Shown: positions 1 through 12,984 of the stretch, piece by piece
Layout of the letters: every line of letters starts with the position of its first letter
Numbering within the stretch: the stretch's first letter is position 1
Source: Acanthaster planci
Taxonomy: Eukaryota; Echinodermata; Asteroidea; Valvatida; Acanthasteridae
Length of the DNA: 64,000 nt
NCBI RefSeq assembly: GCF_001949145.1
Contig: NW_019091557.1
Span: 309,736 to 373,735, forward strand
Direction: 5' to 3'
The notes under the pieces: model-generated
Told to the model about the DNA's origin: nothing
Seen by the model: only the letters and a program-made list of their open reading frames with translations
Databases searched by the model: none
Position numbers and translations under genes: made by a program

Positions 1-27
1 AGGAGCCTCCGTACCGTTGCTAGGACC
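1..27 (-). repeat. Fragment of a ~190-bp dispersed repeat
   Basis: Reverse-complemented, this edge reads ggtcctagcaacgg followed by ggaggctcct. The same words occur inside the repeat copy at 55838-56030 (cctagcaacggaggctcctc). It is cut by the window edge. Confidence 0.4.
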
Positions 28-1428
28 CGAAGTCCAGCTCGGGGCCCACTACTGACGAGTAAAAAATAAACTGGTTGGACCTTACGAATGCTACTTTCAA
101 GTTGACTCGTTCAATTATGTAGTTCTTCAGTCAGGGTCACTGACGCCATCATTTATCCAAATTGTTCTCTGATTACTTTAAGTCATTTCCAGCGTTGGGT
201 TTTGAGGTCAACTGTGGCTACATAAATATTGTCAATCGTGTGTGAACGCACTTTTTTCACAAACCACTGCAACTGACGTTTTGCACATTGCGACTTATGC
301 AAAGTGACCCAACTTGTTAAAAGTTTGGTGTGGCCGTCTAATAGTTTCAACTTTACGCAATTTTTAAGGTAAAACTCAATCAAATTGTCACCCTTTCAAA
401 AATAAAATCAGAGGGGGTGGAGAACAAAAGATCGATAAAATTTTGCGCATGGTGGATTGAAGGGAAGGGGGTATAGACTTTCTCTCAGGAGGTGTAGACT
501 TGTTTAAGGAGATACTCAAAGCCAATAAAATGACAAGTGTACATAGGTTGTGTAACATTTTAACTTTTGAATGGGTGTCAACTGAGGAAACGGGCTTCCA
601 CTAGGTGGGAGGCACTTTCCCCTTTTCCCATTTCTCTTGGGGCATCGAGGGAAATGGCAAAGTCTGCTTGTTTGAACTAAGGCACCAGCATGAAGAATGA
701 CGCACACATATATCCCCTCATCAGTGATATACAAAAGGCCTCCAATTTTTAGCACTTAATTGGCCTTCCAATACCTGTGCACATTGTTATTGGCGAACAA
801 TTCCAACAAGGGGGCTCGAAGTTCTCGTTCAGTAAATGGCTTGTTTGCCTTGACTAATCAACACAAAAAAATTAATGGGGCCGGCCGCCCAGTGCAACTG
901 AAGGACAACAATTACTGATTGTTTGAAAACACTATCGGCAAACCGACTTCAGCGAAAGAGGAATCTTCCCTTCTCCTATACGCTCTTTGGGTATTACACG
1001 TTTTAGTGTGTTAATATCGTCTTGTCGGCAGACTTAATAGTTAGATGGGTCTGACATTTCCCTACTAACCGACGGTACCTCCCTTTAGTCTCGCTGATTT
1101 AGGGATTAATTTGGGGTTGCATGGCTCAATCACTGCGCTCTGCTCGACAGCTTGCGCGTTTGCTCGTCTTGTCAATTTTCCCAGCAGTTTGGGGCCGGTG
1201 ACTATTTGTGACGTCAGATCAAATATTCGTGTTGCAAATTTGCAAACGCCGAACACATTTCAACTTGAGCAAATTTTGTGATGTCAATCACCTGTGTCAG
1301 ATTCACCCAAGATACGAAGGTATAAAGGTTTTTAATAGCGCATCTTTACCGAGAGTAATTATCCAGTTTCGCATTGACGGTGTTGAATTCAATCTACAGC
1401 ACCTGAACGCCAAGACCTATTAGATAGC

Positions 1429-1627
1429 CAGGGACGGACTAGCTTTCAGGAAAGGGGGGCTTGATGGGTGTACCGAAGGGATACCCTGCTAAGGGGATCC
1501 ACCGGAAATCAATGTTGTTTGACTGTAGATAAATAGATGGGCGGCGCAATCCTCGACCATGTTTTTTTTTTTCATTTAGTCCGTGGCTGAAAGGGGGGTT
1601 GCAACCTGCCCCCTAGATCTGCCCCTG
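1429..1627. mobile_element. hAT-like non-autonomous element (MITE remnant)
   Basis: The left end reads CAGGGACGGACTAG. The right end, reverse-complemented, reads CAGGGGCAGATCTAGGGGG. Imperfect inverted ends starting CAGGG are typical of hAT-superfamily MITEs. The flanking 8 bases (tagatagc and acatccaa) do not match, so no target duplication is visible. The class assignment is inference from the ends alone. Confidence 0.4.
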
Positions 1628-1639
1628 ACATCCAAACTT

Positions 1640-1960
1640 TTGCCCCGGGGCCTTCTTTCTGTCGATGACTGTTTTCTTGCCAGTCACAACCATGATGGGG
1701 ACATGCAGCATATTATCGATAAATCCACACAATCTACATGCCGTTACAGACTTCTAATCAGCCTTAATAAGACTGACGTATTACTTCAACCAAAGTCTGA
1801 AGGTTCATCCAAACCACCAGTCATCACTTTTGATCCAACACCACTCAAGGCCTCTAAAAACATGATATCCTGGAGGTGCGCTTTCCAAAAATGCCACTAT
1901 CGGTGACCAAGTAATATCCAGAATTGGCAAAGCGAATGTTACGAGAGAAACTTAGGCCTA
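1640..1960 (+). mobile_element. Non-LTR retrotransposon reverse transcriptase fragment (decayed)
   Basis: The frame starting near 1640 reads LLSVDDCFLASHN, then LLISLNKTDVLLQP, then PPVITFDPTPLK. This is the order of the catalytic DD box (normally F/YADD, here VDD) and the following strands in RTE/BovB-like LINE reverse transcriptases. Near 1868 the frame shifts, and the new frame continues with YPGGALSKNATIGDQVISRI, the counterpart of the YLGS segment that follows in these enzymes. A stop comes soon after. The first residue of the active-site box is altered and the reading frame is broken, so this is a dead fragment. The exact clade is uncertain. Confidence 0.65.
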
Positions 1961-4900
1961 GGGGTGCAGTGTCCCAATTCAAGAAAAATTCTCTGCCAGG
2001 CCGACGTGCTTAAAAGTACCCCTACAAAATCTTTCGAAACAAGGAGTCTGTGTGGGCCAAGATATTGTGGGATTGTGTAAGCATGGCTTAGGATCATCTC
2101 TGTAGATTCAGGGGTACCCATCTGGGGTCAAAGCGTACATTTTAATTGTTATCCTTGCTGTTTTGTTGTTATTAATTGATCATCTAATTTTTTCTTCTTT
2201 TATCGTTAATTGCTTGTGTTAGCTGAGCACTTTGGTATGGAACTATTATCGAGCACTTTCTCACACAAGCTCAATTTCGATAGTCAGGCCACCTGCTGCG
2301 CATGGATAGCCTGAAATTCTGCGTCAGAATATCTAAGTTTGCGGCCATTAAATAAACTGCCAGAGTCAACAGTGATAAATACCCGAACTTCAAAAAATCA
2401 GGAAAAACACAAGTTTCTCACGCGTTCGAGGCGCATATTAGATTAAAGCCATTCATTTTCTTTTCAAATTTCCATTTATTAATCGATGATTTTTGAAGAT
2501 TTTTTTCTACGGAAGGTCACCCCTAAAATGTAAGCATCAATTTAGGTAGCACGGCGCAACGCCTGCTACACAAGGCTTCGACCAACTTGAGCATGGGCGA
2601 TTCGCCACCAAGAGCAGGCATGCGAGGAGAGCCCAACACTAATAGCAGCAAACTCCTCAACAGTAACCCCCAAATGGACAATCCTACACAAGCAATGTTA
2701 AGGTATGTGCCCGCAGCTGTTCATCCCGCATCGGATTAAATAGCTACTGCTGGTCTCACACCCCTTGAGAAGGAGCACGCCATGCGATGGATGGAGATCC
2801 ACCAGAACCGAAACATGACATCACCTCGAAATGCCTCTCCGTTTGATATAATTTCAACTTAAGTCCGTCCCAACGCATCAAGGATCAAATTTAGCGATTT
2901 CATATGGAAATGACGCAATTACCAAACTCGTTAACCTTTTCGGGAAAGTGTTCAAGCTAACAACAAATTTCATTTATCAGATGTTTTCCATTCCCGAACA
3001 CCCTTCCCAGGAATGGAAAATTAGGTTTGTCGTCGCTGTTACGCAAGGTCGCCCCTGAATTAAATACACTAGGATGGGCACAGGCTGGGTCATTTCAACC
3101 GGCGCCGGGGTCGGCGAAAACCTGCCGGCGTGTGGGTGGAATGTCAATTTCAATTTAAAAAAGAAAACAGTTTCAAGACAGTTTCAAACGCGTTCAAGCG
3201 ATAGAAATCTTGTCATCGCGATGTTCTCGCTGTGTTTCAATGACGCGTCCAGACGAGGACGGGTACACGCGATTAGATATGCGCAAACTAACTTACATAC
3301 GTTCTCAGAGATGAAGATGATACCTTGCCAATATAATTCTGAGATTTCTACTCAACTGCGGAAAAACTATTTGATACAATGATAGGGCCTACTCTTTCAA
3401 CAATTTATTCCTTCATCTCGGTTCAAAAGGGCAACAGCAAAATGATATTTGAAAAATTAACACAAGGACGTAATAAAAATATACATTTTCTTCGATCATT
3501 TTGACGAATGTTTATAAGTTAGTTTGAAACAAGTAAAAGGTCAGTTCTGAATTCGAAGGTCGAAATGAAAGGTAACTATGGAAAGATTGATATTTTTCGA
3601 GGAGTTACCAGGAAAGAACATTCTCTCCATCTGTTGCCACAAGCGTTGGGCATGTATTTCCAGTATTTCCATTGTTTGTGTTGACCGACAGCACAGCCGA
3701 AAGAAAACTGTTTCCCCTGTGTGACGCCCACTTAACATCGAGTGTTTGCATTGTCTACATCACTGTCGCGTTATCAATAAAGCTTATCAGGCGTCATGGG
3801 TGACGAGGAGATAGAGACGACGTACAACTTAAAATTGCAAGCGTCCGTATCAACGACGAAGGTTGGGGGATTTGCAGTAACATTATAGTCACGTTCTTCA
3901 TTATGTCTGGTATGCATGTACATGGGCTTCGAGTGTAAAGCAATGAAAGTGAATCCGGATGTATACTTTAAATGGTTTCGCTTGACTTTGATACTATTCG
4001 GGGATAGAAATTACAGCCAAGGGTAATTTCCATGTTAAAATGTAATAGCGCAATGTGAATATTTTGTGAACATTGCTGCTTTAATTACATATGATCTCGT
4101 TCCATGCGTGTTACGGATTAGTCTCGAGTTTTCTCGAGAAACCTCGCGACCATGTGATACGTGTTGTTCATAAGTTTCAATATACTCGTTTTGCTTTGAC
4201 GAACTAGTTTTCTTTATTTATCCCTTGTAAAGAGAAAAATAAATACAAACAGAATTTCGGCCATGTTTCTGATATTGTTTCTTGCCTTCAGAGATGAAAT
4301 GAATCAGTTTTATTTTCAGAGTAATCCTTTGAACACGCGTGATTGGGGCCGCCATTTTGAATCCATACGTCTTGACCGCTGTTTACGCTTATAACCAAAC
4401 ATTCACAAAACCATGATGCATTTTTCTTGACAGTGGCTTAATATTGTTGTTTCTTTCTTTCTTTTTTTGAGGACGTAGTTGCACTTTCGAAGACCACTTT
4501 CGTGTGTTTTTGACTTATCAGCCTAAATTATTTTAAATCTAAAAACATAGAAGTAATTTTTGCCGCCGCCGCTTATGATCTGGAGAATATCTGACAATAG
4601 TATCAAGCGACTTCTACTTGGATAATATTTTGCCATCCCTAGCTGGGATATCTCTGAAAGTTTACTCTCCATAATGCCTTTTTTTACTGTATTATTATGC
4701 ATTCTGTATGTATTACAACAAAATTTATAACACATTTTTATAATAAAGTGTATATCATTTCACCCATCATGAAACCCGACAGCAAAATGAAATCTTGTCT
4801 TAACAAGGCAATTTCTTCCAAATTTCAGGTTCACTTTTCTGAGAATGTACAAGATAAACTACCTTGAGTATCATCCTTTATGAAAAGTTGTACTCTTACT

Positions 4901-7578
4901 TTAAACACTAACCATTAAAAGCAAGCGAAGTGTCGGAAAAGTAGAGATGTACAGAGAATCTGACAACATACGACTTCTGCGACGAGTAGATGTGATTTTG
5001 ACTGCAGCTTAGCGCGCGTCAGTGACATCAGCGTTATTCATCGAAGGCACTGCCTTGCACTGCTATAGCTGGAGGTATTCTGTAATCCAGTGTTCTGCTA
5101 CGTGGTTTCTCCTTAGATACTTTGCCGGTGTAACGGTCTCATTTATCCGACATGCTTAGATTTCCGGGCATTAACCGAATACTGCCGAGCGACCTGGACT
5201 AGCACCCGAACGTAGGCGCAGTAAGCCCCATTGTGTTCACTTTTATGGGCGTGCTGAGTTCCTACCAACTACTAAACTTCATGGGCTGCGTGCGCGTTCC
5301 AATGAACATCACTCAAGGCATGTTGGGAACCAGAAAATGATGCCACACCTTAATAAGTTCATCAGAGGAAATGTATTATGAATGATTAACTAAAATGATG
5401 AGAATATGGTTCTAAAGGACTGTTGAAAAAAAATACAATATACCGACATTTCATTCATCCTTCCAATCACGTGACGAAAATGGTGCGTCTGTCTACAGCC
5501 CCCCCAAAAACCCATGTGATTCAAGTGCGTAGTTATCGAGCACGTGGATTATATTCAAGTATATATGCGTTTTGGCCGAGGCTTTTGCCTTCCTCTGTGC
5601 CTGGGGTTTTTTATTTTATTTATTTTTTTTATAACACAAGTGTCTGGGAATACCTATGTACTTTCCTAGGGGACAATGGTTCTCGAGAGGAGACTAGTCT
5701 CCCTCTGATTAAATTTCGGACTTCAAATAATCCTCCAGAGCCGTGGTTATAGCCTTTACTCGTGTTGGGTTTCCCCTAGCGTGCTTTGTAAATAAAAATG
5801 CGCCCGGGATGAGCAAGCAGATACTGCTTTGGACAACAAAGAGGAGGAGTCGCCCGAGCCTTCTCTCTGTGTGAAACGTTTACTTTTGATGGTATCGATT
5901 TCATCATTACTTAATGGCCTCGGTGTGAATTAAAAGGTCAATACAATCGTGCCCGTGCGATTCATTATTAACGAACGCTCAAGAGCGCAGAAAAAGGTAG
6001 TCAGTCTCAGCGGAATATGATTCATAAAGTACATTTAGCTGACCACTGGATTTCAAACTCTATTTGAAACTGTCGGTGGCCTGGTTCGGAAAATTTTGCA
6101 ACCACGCACAAGACAGTTACTGTTGTGTCTTTTATATGAATTCATTATTTTGAAGCAGGTCTTGACTCTTTCATTACGAGGGCAATAAATATAGTAAAGG
6201 TGATGTAGCTTTCGAGTGAAAACATGTTATGGGGGATCAAAGCATCGGCCCGGTCACTTTATTGCTTGGTGGCGGTTTGTACGTTGTTGACGGTTCCTTG
6301 GAAACGCGCATCACTTAAACCGCATTTCAGTTTTTGACATACACGTCATCAACCAACGCAGTGTATACGTGTCATTATCTTCCCATTCTGCGGTGTATGT
6401 GAAGTGTCTTCCCGATACCGGCAAGGACTAAAATTTGGCAGCGCGGGGAAATGCCGAATTATCAGTCATAGTTTATCACTACAGGACTCAATTTCCACTG
6501 CAGCAGCGCGGGTTCGGTGGCTTCCACAGGGTCTCCGTTAGGTGATCGGCGACCCTGTGTCTGTAACCACGAGAAGCATATCTCGTCAATTCATTACTGT
6601 TTCCTGAAGGACTGAACATGCCTTGGGCGTGCAATTTATTGGAAACGAACAAGACTGCAATGCTAATACACCACCACAATGAGTACGCCATGAGTCATAA
6701 ACAACAGCCAGTGCAGATTTTGGATTTTTAAATTTTGTTCGGAGTTGGTCGAGCACCAAGTCATGTTGCCAACGCAAATGCAACATTCGTGACTTAAGTT
6801 GAACGTTCTAATTCGGAAAATATTCAATACCCAAATTACTAATATTGGCCTAAACGTCGTCTCGTATCTTGTTCACACTTAGGCCTACATCGTGTCTTCC
6901 CCAATTGAGAAGTGAACCTGGGACGTCAACAGAAAACGTTGTCGTAAATAATCTTCTTCATAATGACAAATTGATTTCCCACTGGAGCATGAAGTAGGCC
7001 TACAAATCATATTTTACGCTCACGCTTTCGTGTTTATAATAAAACAAATCCAGTAATAAGTGTGTGATTTGCTACAGGGGACAGTCTTACATTGGAAAAC
7101 TGACGAGCTATAATGGTGTTCTATTCAGGCCACATTACACTGAGCGGTGAGAGTTATTTCACTGCGCGATAGTCCATTATTTTTCAAGCCCCATTGAAAA
7201 CAGTGTTAAATCAGCACTGTTCAGGGCCCAGTAACATACATATCATCATCCCTTATACACAAATTAAATCATTGTCTGGTCCCTAATCTTTCAATTTCTT
7301 TTCAATTTTTTGTGGGTTAACAAATAACATTTGTAATTATTCCCACAAAACAATAGCGCCCCCCGAAAAGTGATTTTTCCGAAACCAGGACCATTTTTAA
7401 CCGTTTTTAAGCCATTCTGCTCTCATACGAAAGCTTAAAGACCCAGGAGTTGATTCTGGCAATGATTTACACAGTCTCATCGTTTCGGGGGCAAAACAAT
7501 CTCCTTTTTCTAAAGATACTGTTGGGGCCACTTTTAATGCTAATGAGCTAGCCATAGTAGACGACACCCGTAAAAGTT
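1961..7578. other. No gene recognised
   Basis: About 5.6 kb of moderately AT-rich sequence. Open frames are short (all under about 110 codons), have no recognisable motifs, and are not flanked by convincing splice sites that join up. No clear terminal inverted repeats or tandem arrays were seen. Confidence 0.5.
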
Positions 7579-7641
7579 GTTTCGCTGCGCGATGAGAGTT
7601 GCACTGCGCAATGACGGTAGTTTCAGTGCGCGATGAGAGTT
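7579..7641. repeat. Short tandem repeat, about three units of ~22 bp
   Basis: Three close copies of the pattern tttc(g/a)ctgcgcgatgagagttg lie head to tail, with substitutions. A related piece (tttcactgcgcgatag) occurs near 7158. No coding meaning is seen. Confidence 0.55.
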
Positions 7642-7767
7642 GTTTGGCTGATCTGGTGGTAGGCTCCAATGTTCTTGCTTTTGGGGAATGAATCACAAGA
7701 GATCCCCAGGTCCTGGCATTTTAACGTAGCCTGAAAGTTGACCTGTGAAAGTAAACCGCCTTTGGAA

Positions 7768-8611
7768 CAGAAGTGGCAGCAAGTCATTTTGGGAAGTCCA
7801 AGTCAAGCCACAAGTTATTATATGTAAGTCNNNNNNNNNNNNNNNNNNNNNNNNNNNNNNNNNNNNNNNNNNNNNNNNNNNNNNNNNNNNNNNNNNNNNN
7901 NNNNNNNNNNNNNNNNNNNNNNNNNNNNNNNNNNNNNNNNNNNNNNNNNNNNNNNNNNNNNNNNNNNNNNNNNNNNNNNNNNNNNNNNNNNNNNNNNNNN
8001 NNNNNNNNNNNNNNNNNNNNNNNNNNNNNNNNNNNNNNNNNNNNNNNNNNNNNNNNNNNNNNNNNNNNNNNNNNNNNNNNNNNNNNNNNNNNNNNNNNNN
8101 NNNNNNNNNNNNNNNNNNNNNNNNNNNNNNNNNNNNNNNNNNNNNNNNNNNNNNNNNNNNNNNNNNNNNNNNNNNNNNNNNNNNNNNNNNNNNNNNNNNN
8201 NNNNNNNNNNNNNNNNNNNNNNNNNNNNNNNNNNNNNNNNNNNNNNNNNNNNNNNNNNNNNNNNNNNNNNNNNNNNNNNNNNNNNNNNNNNNNNNNNNNN
8301 NNNNNNNNNNNNNNNNNNNNNNNNNNNNCAAGTCAAGTCACGAGTCATTTGGTCTAAACACAGGTCAAGCCACAAGTGTCTTTGTCCAAGTACAAGTCGA
8401 GCTGTAATAAGCAAAAAGAATCAGGCATCAACTTACGGAGTTACGAATTATAAAAATATATGAGGCTGGTCGAGTAGCGTCTGACTTGGGTTGCTAACAA
8501 GTCATTCTTTGCAAGTCCAAGTCAAGTCACAAGTTAAAGCTGTTATTTACGTCACAAGTCACAAAAATAGCGACTCGAGTCCAAGTCACATGACTCGAGT
8601 CAGCGACTCTG
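7768..8611. mobile_element. hAT-like element rich in CAAGTC repeats, copy 1 (contains gap)
   Basis: It starts CAGAAGTGGCAGCAAGTC and ends GACTCGAGTCAGCGACTCTG. The ends form an imperfect inverted pair of the CAGAGGTGGC type seen in hAT elements. The interior is built of caagtcaagtcacaagtc words and a unique core (gctggtcgagtagcgtctga) shared with the copy at 42179-42750. An assembly gap lies inside. No open frame is seen, so it is non-autonomous. Confidence 0.6.
7831..8328. other. Assembly gap (498 N)
   Basis: A run of N inside a CAAGTC-repeat element. The gap probably reflects collapse or failure over the internal tandem repeat. Confidence 0.95.
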
Positions 8612-9079
8612 TTCTGGTATCCTTGGGGAGGGAAAATAATATGCAAACATTTTATTAAAAAAATTCTTTTCATTAATTTTAGAACTTGTATTTTTTCTTT
8701 CGTTTACTTCTTTATAAAATCACCTCAGAAAATGCCTTTGTAAAATATTTATTGACATATTAATTTAAAGAAATTGAAAAATTGCCCCACCTGAAGAGAA
8801 ATATTTTGTCAGAAATTGACTTCTCATTTCCGAAAATCTCAACTACATCATAATTAGTTGACTTGGTGTATTCCCGTACACATTTAATGTAACGAAACAA
8901 TTTTGTGATAGTCTTTCAGTAGAAACTGAAAAAAGTAGAAATTGAAACATAATTTTAAGGTCAAAAGTGCATTTAAGATTAATGTTTAGGTTCATATCAC
9001 CGTCTGCCCCAAGTTTTTATATTTTATATTCTAATTTTTTTTTCTCTGTCTCTCTGTTAAAAAAAATCCACCTTCTCTT

Positions 9080-9480
9080 CGAGAGGGAACCACCACCGGA
9101 AAGACTCAAATTCAAGACACAGCTTCCTAGCTCCACTCTGACCAGGCCGTCAACATCAGTCGTCACTCCCAACGGGTAGACCTTTGGTCGACCCAGTACC
9201 CATCACTCTGAAAGAATGTCTGGCATCTGGCTCATGCGAGACATGGCCCTTCTGGGCTTGCCTCAACCACCTTCGCATATAGCTGCCGTGAGGTCCTTAT
9301 GGACAGATGGGGCTTCAACACAAAAGGAACAACTACAGGTGACTGCGGCGAAGAGCAGATGATGAACCAGCTGCTGGTATGCTCCCAACTCCCCCAGTCT
9401 TGTTCTCCTTCAGACCTGTCCACCCTGAACGATAAAGGCCAAACTTTGTGTCCATCACTGGATTTGAGTACAGGGACTCG
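9080..9480 (+). mobile_element. C-terminal end of a LINE ORF2 (decayed)
   Basis: The forward frames read ERLKFKTQLPSS, then HIAAVRSL, then MDRWGFN, then DCGEEQMMNQLLVCSQLPQ. This matches the layout at the end of many LINE polyproteins: a basic stretch, an LNRLRT-like segment, a KWG motif, and a CxCG..Q.M.HLL.C zinc knuckle. Here the first Cys is missing and the His is Asn. Stops and frame changes separate the pieces. It is a relic, probably of the same broad group as the reverse-transcriptase fragments nearby. Confidence 0.55.
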
Positions 9481-9499
9481 AGAAGAAGACTGCGAGCAA

Positions 9500-10008
9500 C
9501 TGATTTGATTCGACTCAAGTGCCTCGTCAGAAGACCCGACTCAAGTAAAAGCTAATGAGACTCAAATCCAGAAAGCAAACTTTTATACGAAAAAAAAACA
9601 TTGTAATGAATTACAGTGCCGGTTTATAATGTCCCTGTGATGTGTTATTATCAGCAAGAGTGAAGGCCGGTTCGTGAATTTGTGATGTCAGATAAAATAC
9701 TTGAACCACGGAAGAAGGAAAACAGATTTGAACTCGAGCGAAATTTCACTGCAAGTTTTATGTGACGTCAAATTCGCTTCGCATTCGACGGAAGTATGCA
9801 CCGGCGTTTTGATTTGGTGTTGCCACATGTCGAAACCCATAAGATAATTTTTAGATGAAAAAAATAATCTCTCTTGTTTTTAGCTATCATATTGTGTTCA
9901 GATATCGGTGACTCGACTCGACTCGAGTCACTCCATTTGTAATGTCTCGAGTTATGCATTACAATGACTCGGCTGGACGAGTAAAAAAAGTCACTCATTA
10001 CAACTCCG
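9500..10008. repeat. ACTCGAGT-rich repeat (hAT-like relic)
   Basis: Many gactcgactcgagtc and gactcaag words lie at 9505-9560 and 9908-9990, ending tcactcattacaactccg. The end resembles cattacaactctg at 23481-23493, and the stretch at 9505-9545 resembles the reverse complement of 23310-23350. It is related in wording to the CAAGTC elements at 7768 and 42179. Confidence 0.45.
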
Positions 10009-11281
10009 AAGATATGCGAGACTTTCAACTGATGGTGCAGAATAACATTGATAGTAAATATCATTTTCAATAACTGTGTGGTTGAACTTGGATGGACAAT
10101 CCTGGATGTCTATGGTTGCAAAGCTCAGATGTTGAATTAACATAAGGAAATCCACACTCTTGAAAGCACCCCATGGACTTTGCCAAGACTGTGGTGTACA
10201 GTCGTCATTTATGAGAAAGCATAAACATCATATGATGTCTGTAGACGATTAATTATTTATATTCTTGAGGTTTCACAAGCGAGTCTTTTACAAGATCCTC
10301 CCTATTTGATTTTATGGTTCTCATTACCGCTTTGACTGCCGACAGAGGAAAACATTTTTTACGCCGTTGGCAACTTTCTTCTTTCATTTCATTACAATTT
10401 TTTAGACATAAAATATAAAGCATAAAACATCAAGTCATAAGATTAATGATTTCTGATTTACACAGTCAAGAAATTCATAAACAGTGATAAACGTTCATGT
10501 ATAAAATTAGATCACAAAAGCAGCTAAATTCATGAAATATAAGACATTACAATGGCACTGTAGAAAGTACAAAAGTAACCGAATAAACCAAGTATCACAA
10601 ACTGAAACAAAACAGAAAACAAACAACAAGATAAAGTTGATACACGTGTTGTAAAAGAGGTGAGAAAATGGCATCTGATAACCACATACTGGTAGAAAAA
10701 AACGAAATCAAGAATATTGATTCATTATAAATTTGGATAAAACTCTAGAGCAGAATTACGTTACCATGAATGCAAAACTGCAAAAGACAAGGCACATCAA
10801 GTGGGTAAAAAATCAAAATAAAAATACCCTACAATCGGAAAGCAACCATCCTCAAAAAAATTTCCAAAAACAGCGCAGGAGTGTTGCAAATAGAAACATT
10901 ACATCAGTACGAAACAGTTGATCGTTAACAATCGATAAAATATGGCTACATTGGCAGTAAGATACCGGTACAGGAGTGAAAATTATGCTTGATTATTCAA
11001 AAGTGTGGCCATGGTGTTGGTGACTGTTTATACCTATGGGTCCTCGAACGAGGAATATGGAACAGATCAGATCGTCTGAGATTACAATCATATACAGACT
11101 GATGAGTTGGAGGCGAAACTACGACGGTATCTTTCAGATTCCATAGATTATTACCAAAGCGCATGATGAACTGGTTACGTCTAGCAGCAAGGCTATGAAT
11201 ATCAAATTATCGAACGGATCAGCAAAAGGAAACAAATAATTATGGGTAAGCTACTGACGCAGTGTTCGATTCTACACGGGT
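10009..11281. other. No gene recognised
   Basis: AT-rich sequence. The short open frame near 10733-10921 is lysine- and asparagine-rich and carries no recognisable motif. No splice-bounded exon or repeat ends were identified. Confidence 0.45.
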
Positions 11282-11539
11282 TTAATGCTGAGAGGACTGA
11301 GCCACTGAAATACGAGATGACCAAACAACAGCCCAACATTCTAAAATCGGAAGAATGTACGTTTTATAAATAGAAGCCAAGTCTTCAACAGCAACACAAT
11401 CTTTCTTTTGAATAATTACACCGAGAAATCTGCTGGAGCTGGGCCCACTGATAAACAGCTCGACAGGAGAGGGATAATTACGAAGCGAAGAATCGAAGGA
11501 AATCTGCATAGAGTTACATTTATTGGTATTAGATTTCAT
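11282..11539 (-). mobile_element. Non-LTR reverse transcriptase C-terminal fragment
   Basis: An 85-codon open stretch on the minus strand contains NTNKCNSMQISF, FISGPSSSRFLGVII, and then LASIYKTYILPILECWAVVW. These match the conserved NxxKC..I.F, F(K)xLGV and the (L)..IY.t.I.P.LEY...VW segments downstream of the catalytic box in CR1/jockey-type LINEs. The central part between LGV and IYKTY is shorter than usual, so it carries an internal deletion. It is a relic. Confidence 0.6.
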
Positions 11540-11865
11540 TTCATTATTGAAATCTGTCCGAGAAATAATAAGACAAAAAGACGCTCTTTTAACTTTTTGA
11601 GGAAAACATGGGGACAGTTACATATCAGTTTGAGCATTCGTACTTTTCTCCTGCACAGTTGCGCGCACATCGTGTGACGAGGATGAAGGTTAGTCAAAGT
11701 ATGAATTACATGTATACACATCTGAGGTTATCCGAGTACCAATATTATTATTGTCCACTAAAGTGAAGCTGCGATGAATGTTTCTTAATTATACATACTA
11801 AGTTTTTCTTCGACTTTACTCTTCTTCAGTGTCGGAAAACTCTTTTTCATTCCTATTTGGTTAAA

Positions 11866-12050
11866 TGCATTGAAAAGTGCGCTTTTAAAACAATTTTGCT
11901 CTGAAGTCATCTTGGGGAGACATAGTTCTGCGCATAGGTTTTTCTGTTCAAATTGTGAACCCGGAATTTACTTCGTGGAAACGTATCTGAGAAAGGGATT
12001 GATGCTTGCTAATTGTTGTACACATAAACAACAGTGAATCCCTATGCTTT
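11866..12050 (+). repeat. Dispersed repeat containing tttctgttcaaattgtgaac
   Basis: It shares the ordered words ttctgttcaaattgtgaacc, (t)ggaaacgt(a/t)tctgaga and gatgcttgct with 30670-31065 and 32565-32960, all in the same orientation. No coding potential is seen. The family is not recognised. Confidence 0.55.
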
Positions 12051-12105
12051 TCACCATGTGTGACAAATACTTTTGATGTGTTTAATAGCTCCATGGTCTA
12101 ATCTA

Positions 12106-12545
12106 GATACGGAAAATATCCACGCTGAGGAGGAATCAGACGTGAATAAAGTTGACGATGATTCGGAACCTTTTAAGGAGGTTGATGACGAAACCTTGGG
12201 CGAAGATATGTCAGAATTGGAAGACAATGCCACCTACCAAGATTGGCTGGCTGAAGCCAGAGAGACAGGGAGATGTGGGAGGAAAAATATGGCAAGTTCG
12301 TCAACGAAGGCACAAATGAAGATCAAGCCCGGCAAAAGGCAAACAGAAAGACCCTCTGGTCAGTCAAGCAAGACCTTTTCGACAAATATAAGGAGTTTCT
12401 GTCAGATTTTTGAACGATAATGAAACTCACCAGGACATCGTGAATGATCTCGAAGGGAAACTTGAATAGCATGAAAGTCAATAAAGCCTTGAATAGAGTT
12501 AAGCATGCTCATAAATTTGACTGTTTCAACTACTTGGACGATGAC
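12106..12545 (+). pseudogene. Decayed charged ORF, probably transposon-derived
   Basis: Three frames read in turn give one coherent, very charged, lysine- and acid-rich polypeptide. Pieces in order are DDETLGEDMSELEDNATYQ, then MWEEKYGKFVNEGTNEDQA, KTLWSVKQDLFDKYKEFL, NDNETHQDIVNDLEGKL, KVNKALNRVKHAHKF and an acidic end YLDDDEKDQ. Frame changes fall near 12267, 12410 and 12470. The continuity across frames shows a once-intact ORF. I do not recognise the family with certainty. From memory, similar charged C-terminal stretches occur in multi-copy invertebrate genes linked to transposons. No intact copy or partner ORF is nearby. Confidence 0.5.
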
Positions 12546-12984
12546 GAAAAGGACCAAATGATGTTAATAATTGGAGACATAATTATAGTTCCCAAAAGAA
12601 ATAAGTACAAGTTTTGTCTCTGATATAAAATTTAACAAACTTCGGGCAATCCCTCTTGTAGTAATTCTTAAAATTCGTATGATAGTTTTAAAAAGTCGAT
12701 TAAAATGAGTACTAAAAACGCTATACATAAACCAGGATGTGGAGCCTACTGAATTTGGTTTTTTGTTCTTACTGACTGACCCGTATGACTATCGAGTAAT
12801 AATTCTCTGGTCGGATACCGGCCTGGAACTTCTGCACATTATTCCATGGCACGGGTAAATTTGCCCCTTTGCTACGTGTTAAAAATCCGAACTGACGTCA
12901 TACCGCCCACAAGAATTTATAATTTTATATAATGATGTACCTGTTTTACATTTAATCCATAATAAAGATCCACACCGCAGTCGT

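Noticed and set aside
7693-8414. Long open frames of about 200 codons on both strands
   Set aside because: They are open only because they cross the N gap; the flanks are CAAGTC repeat.
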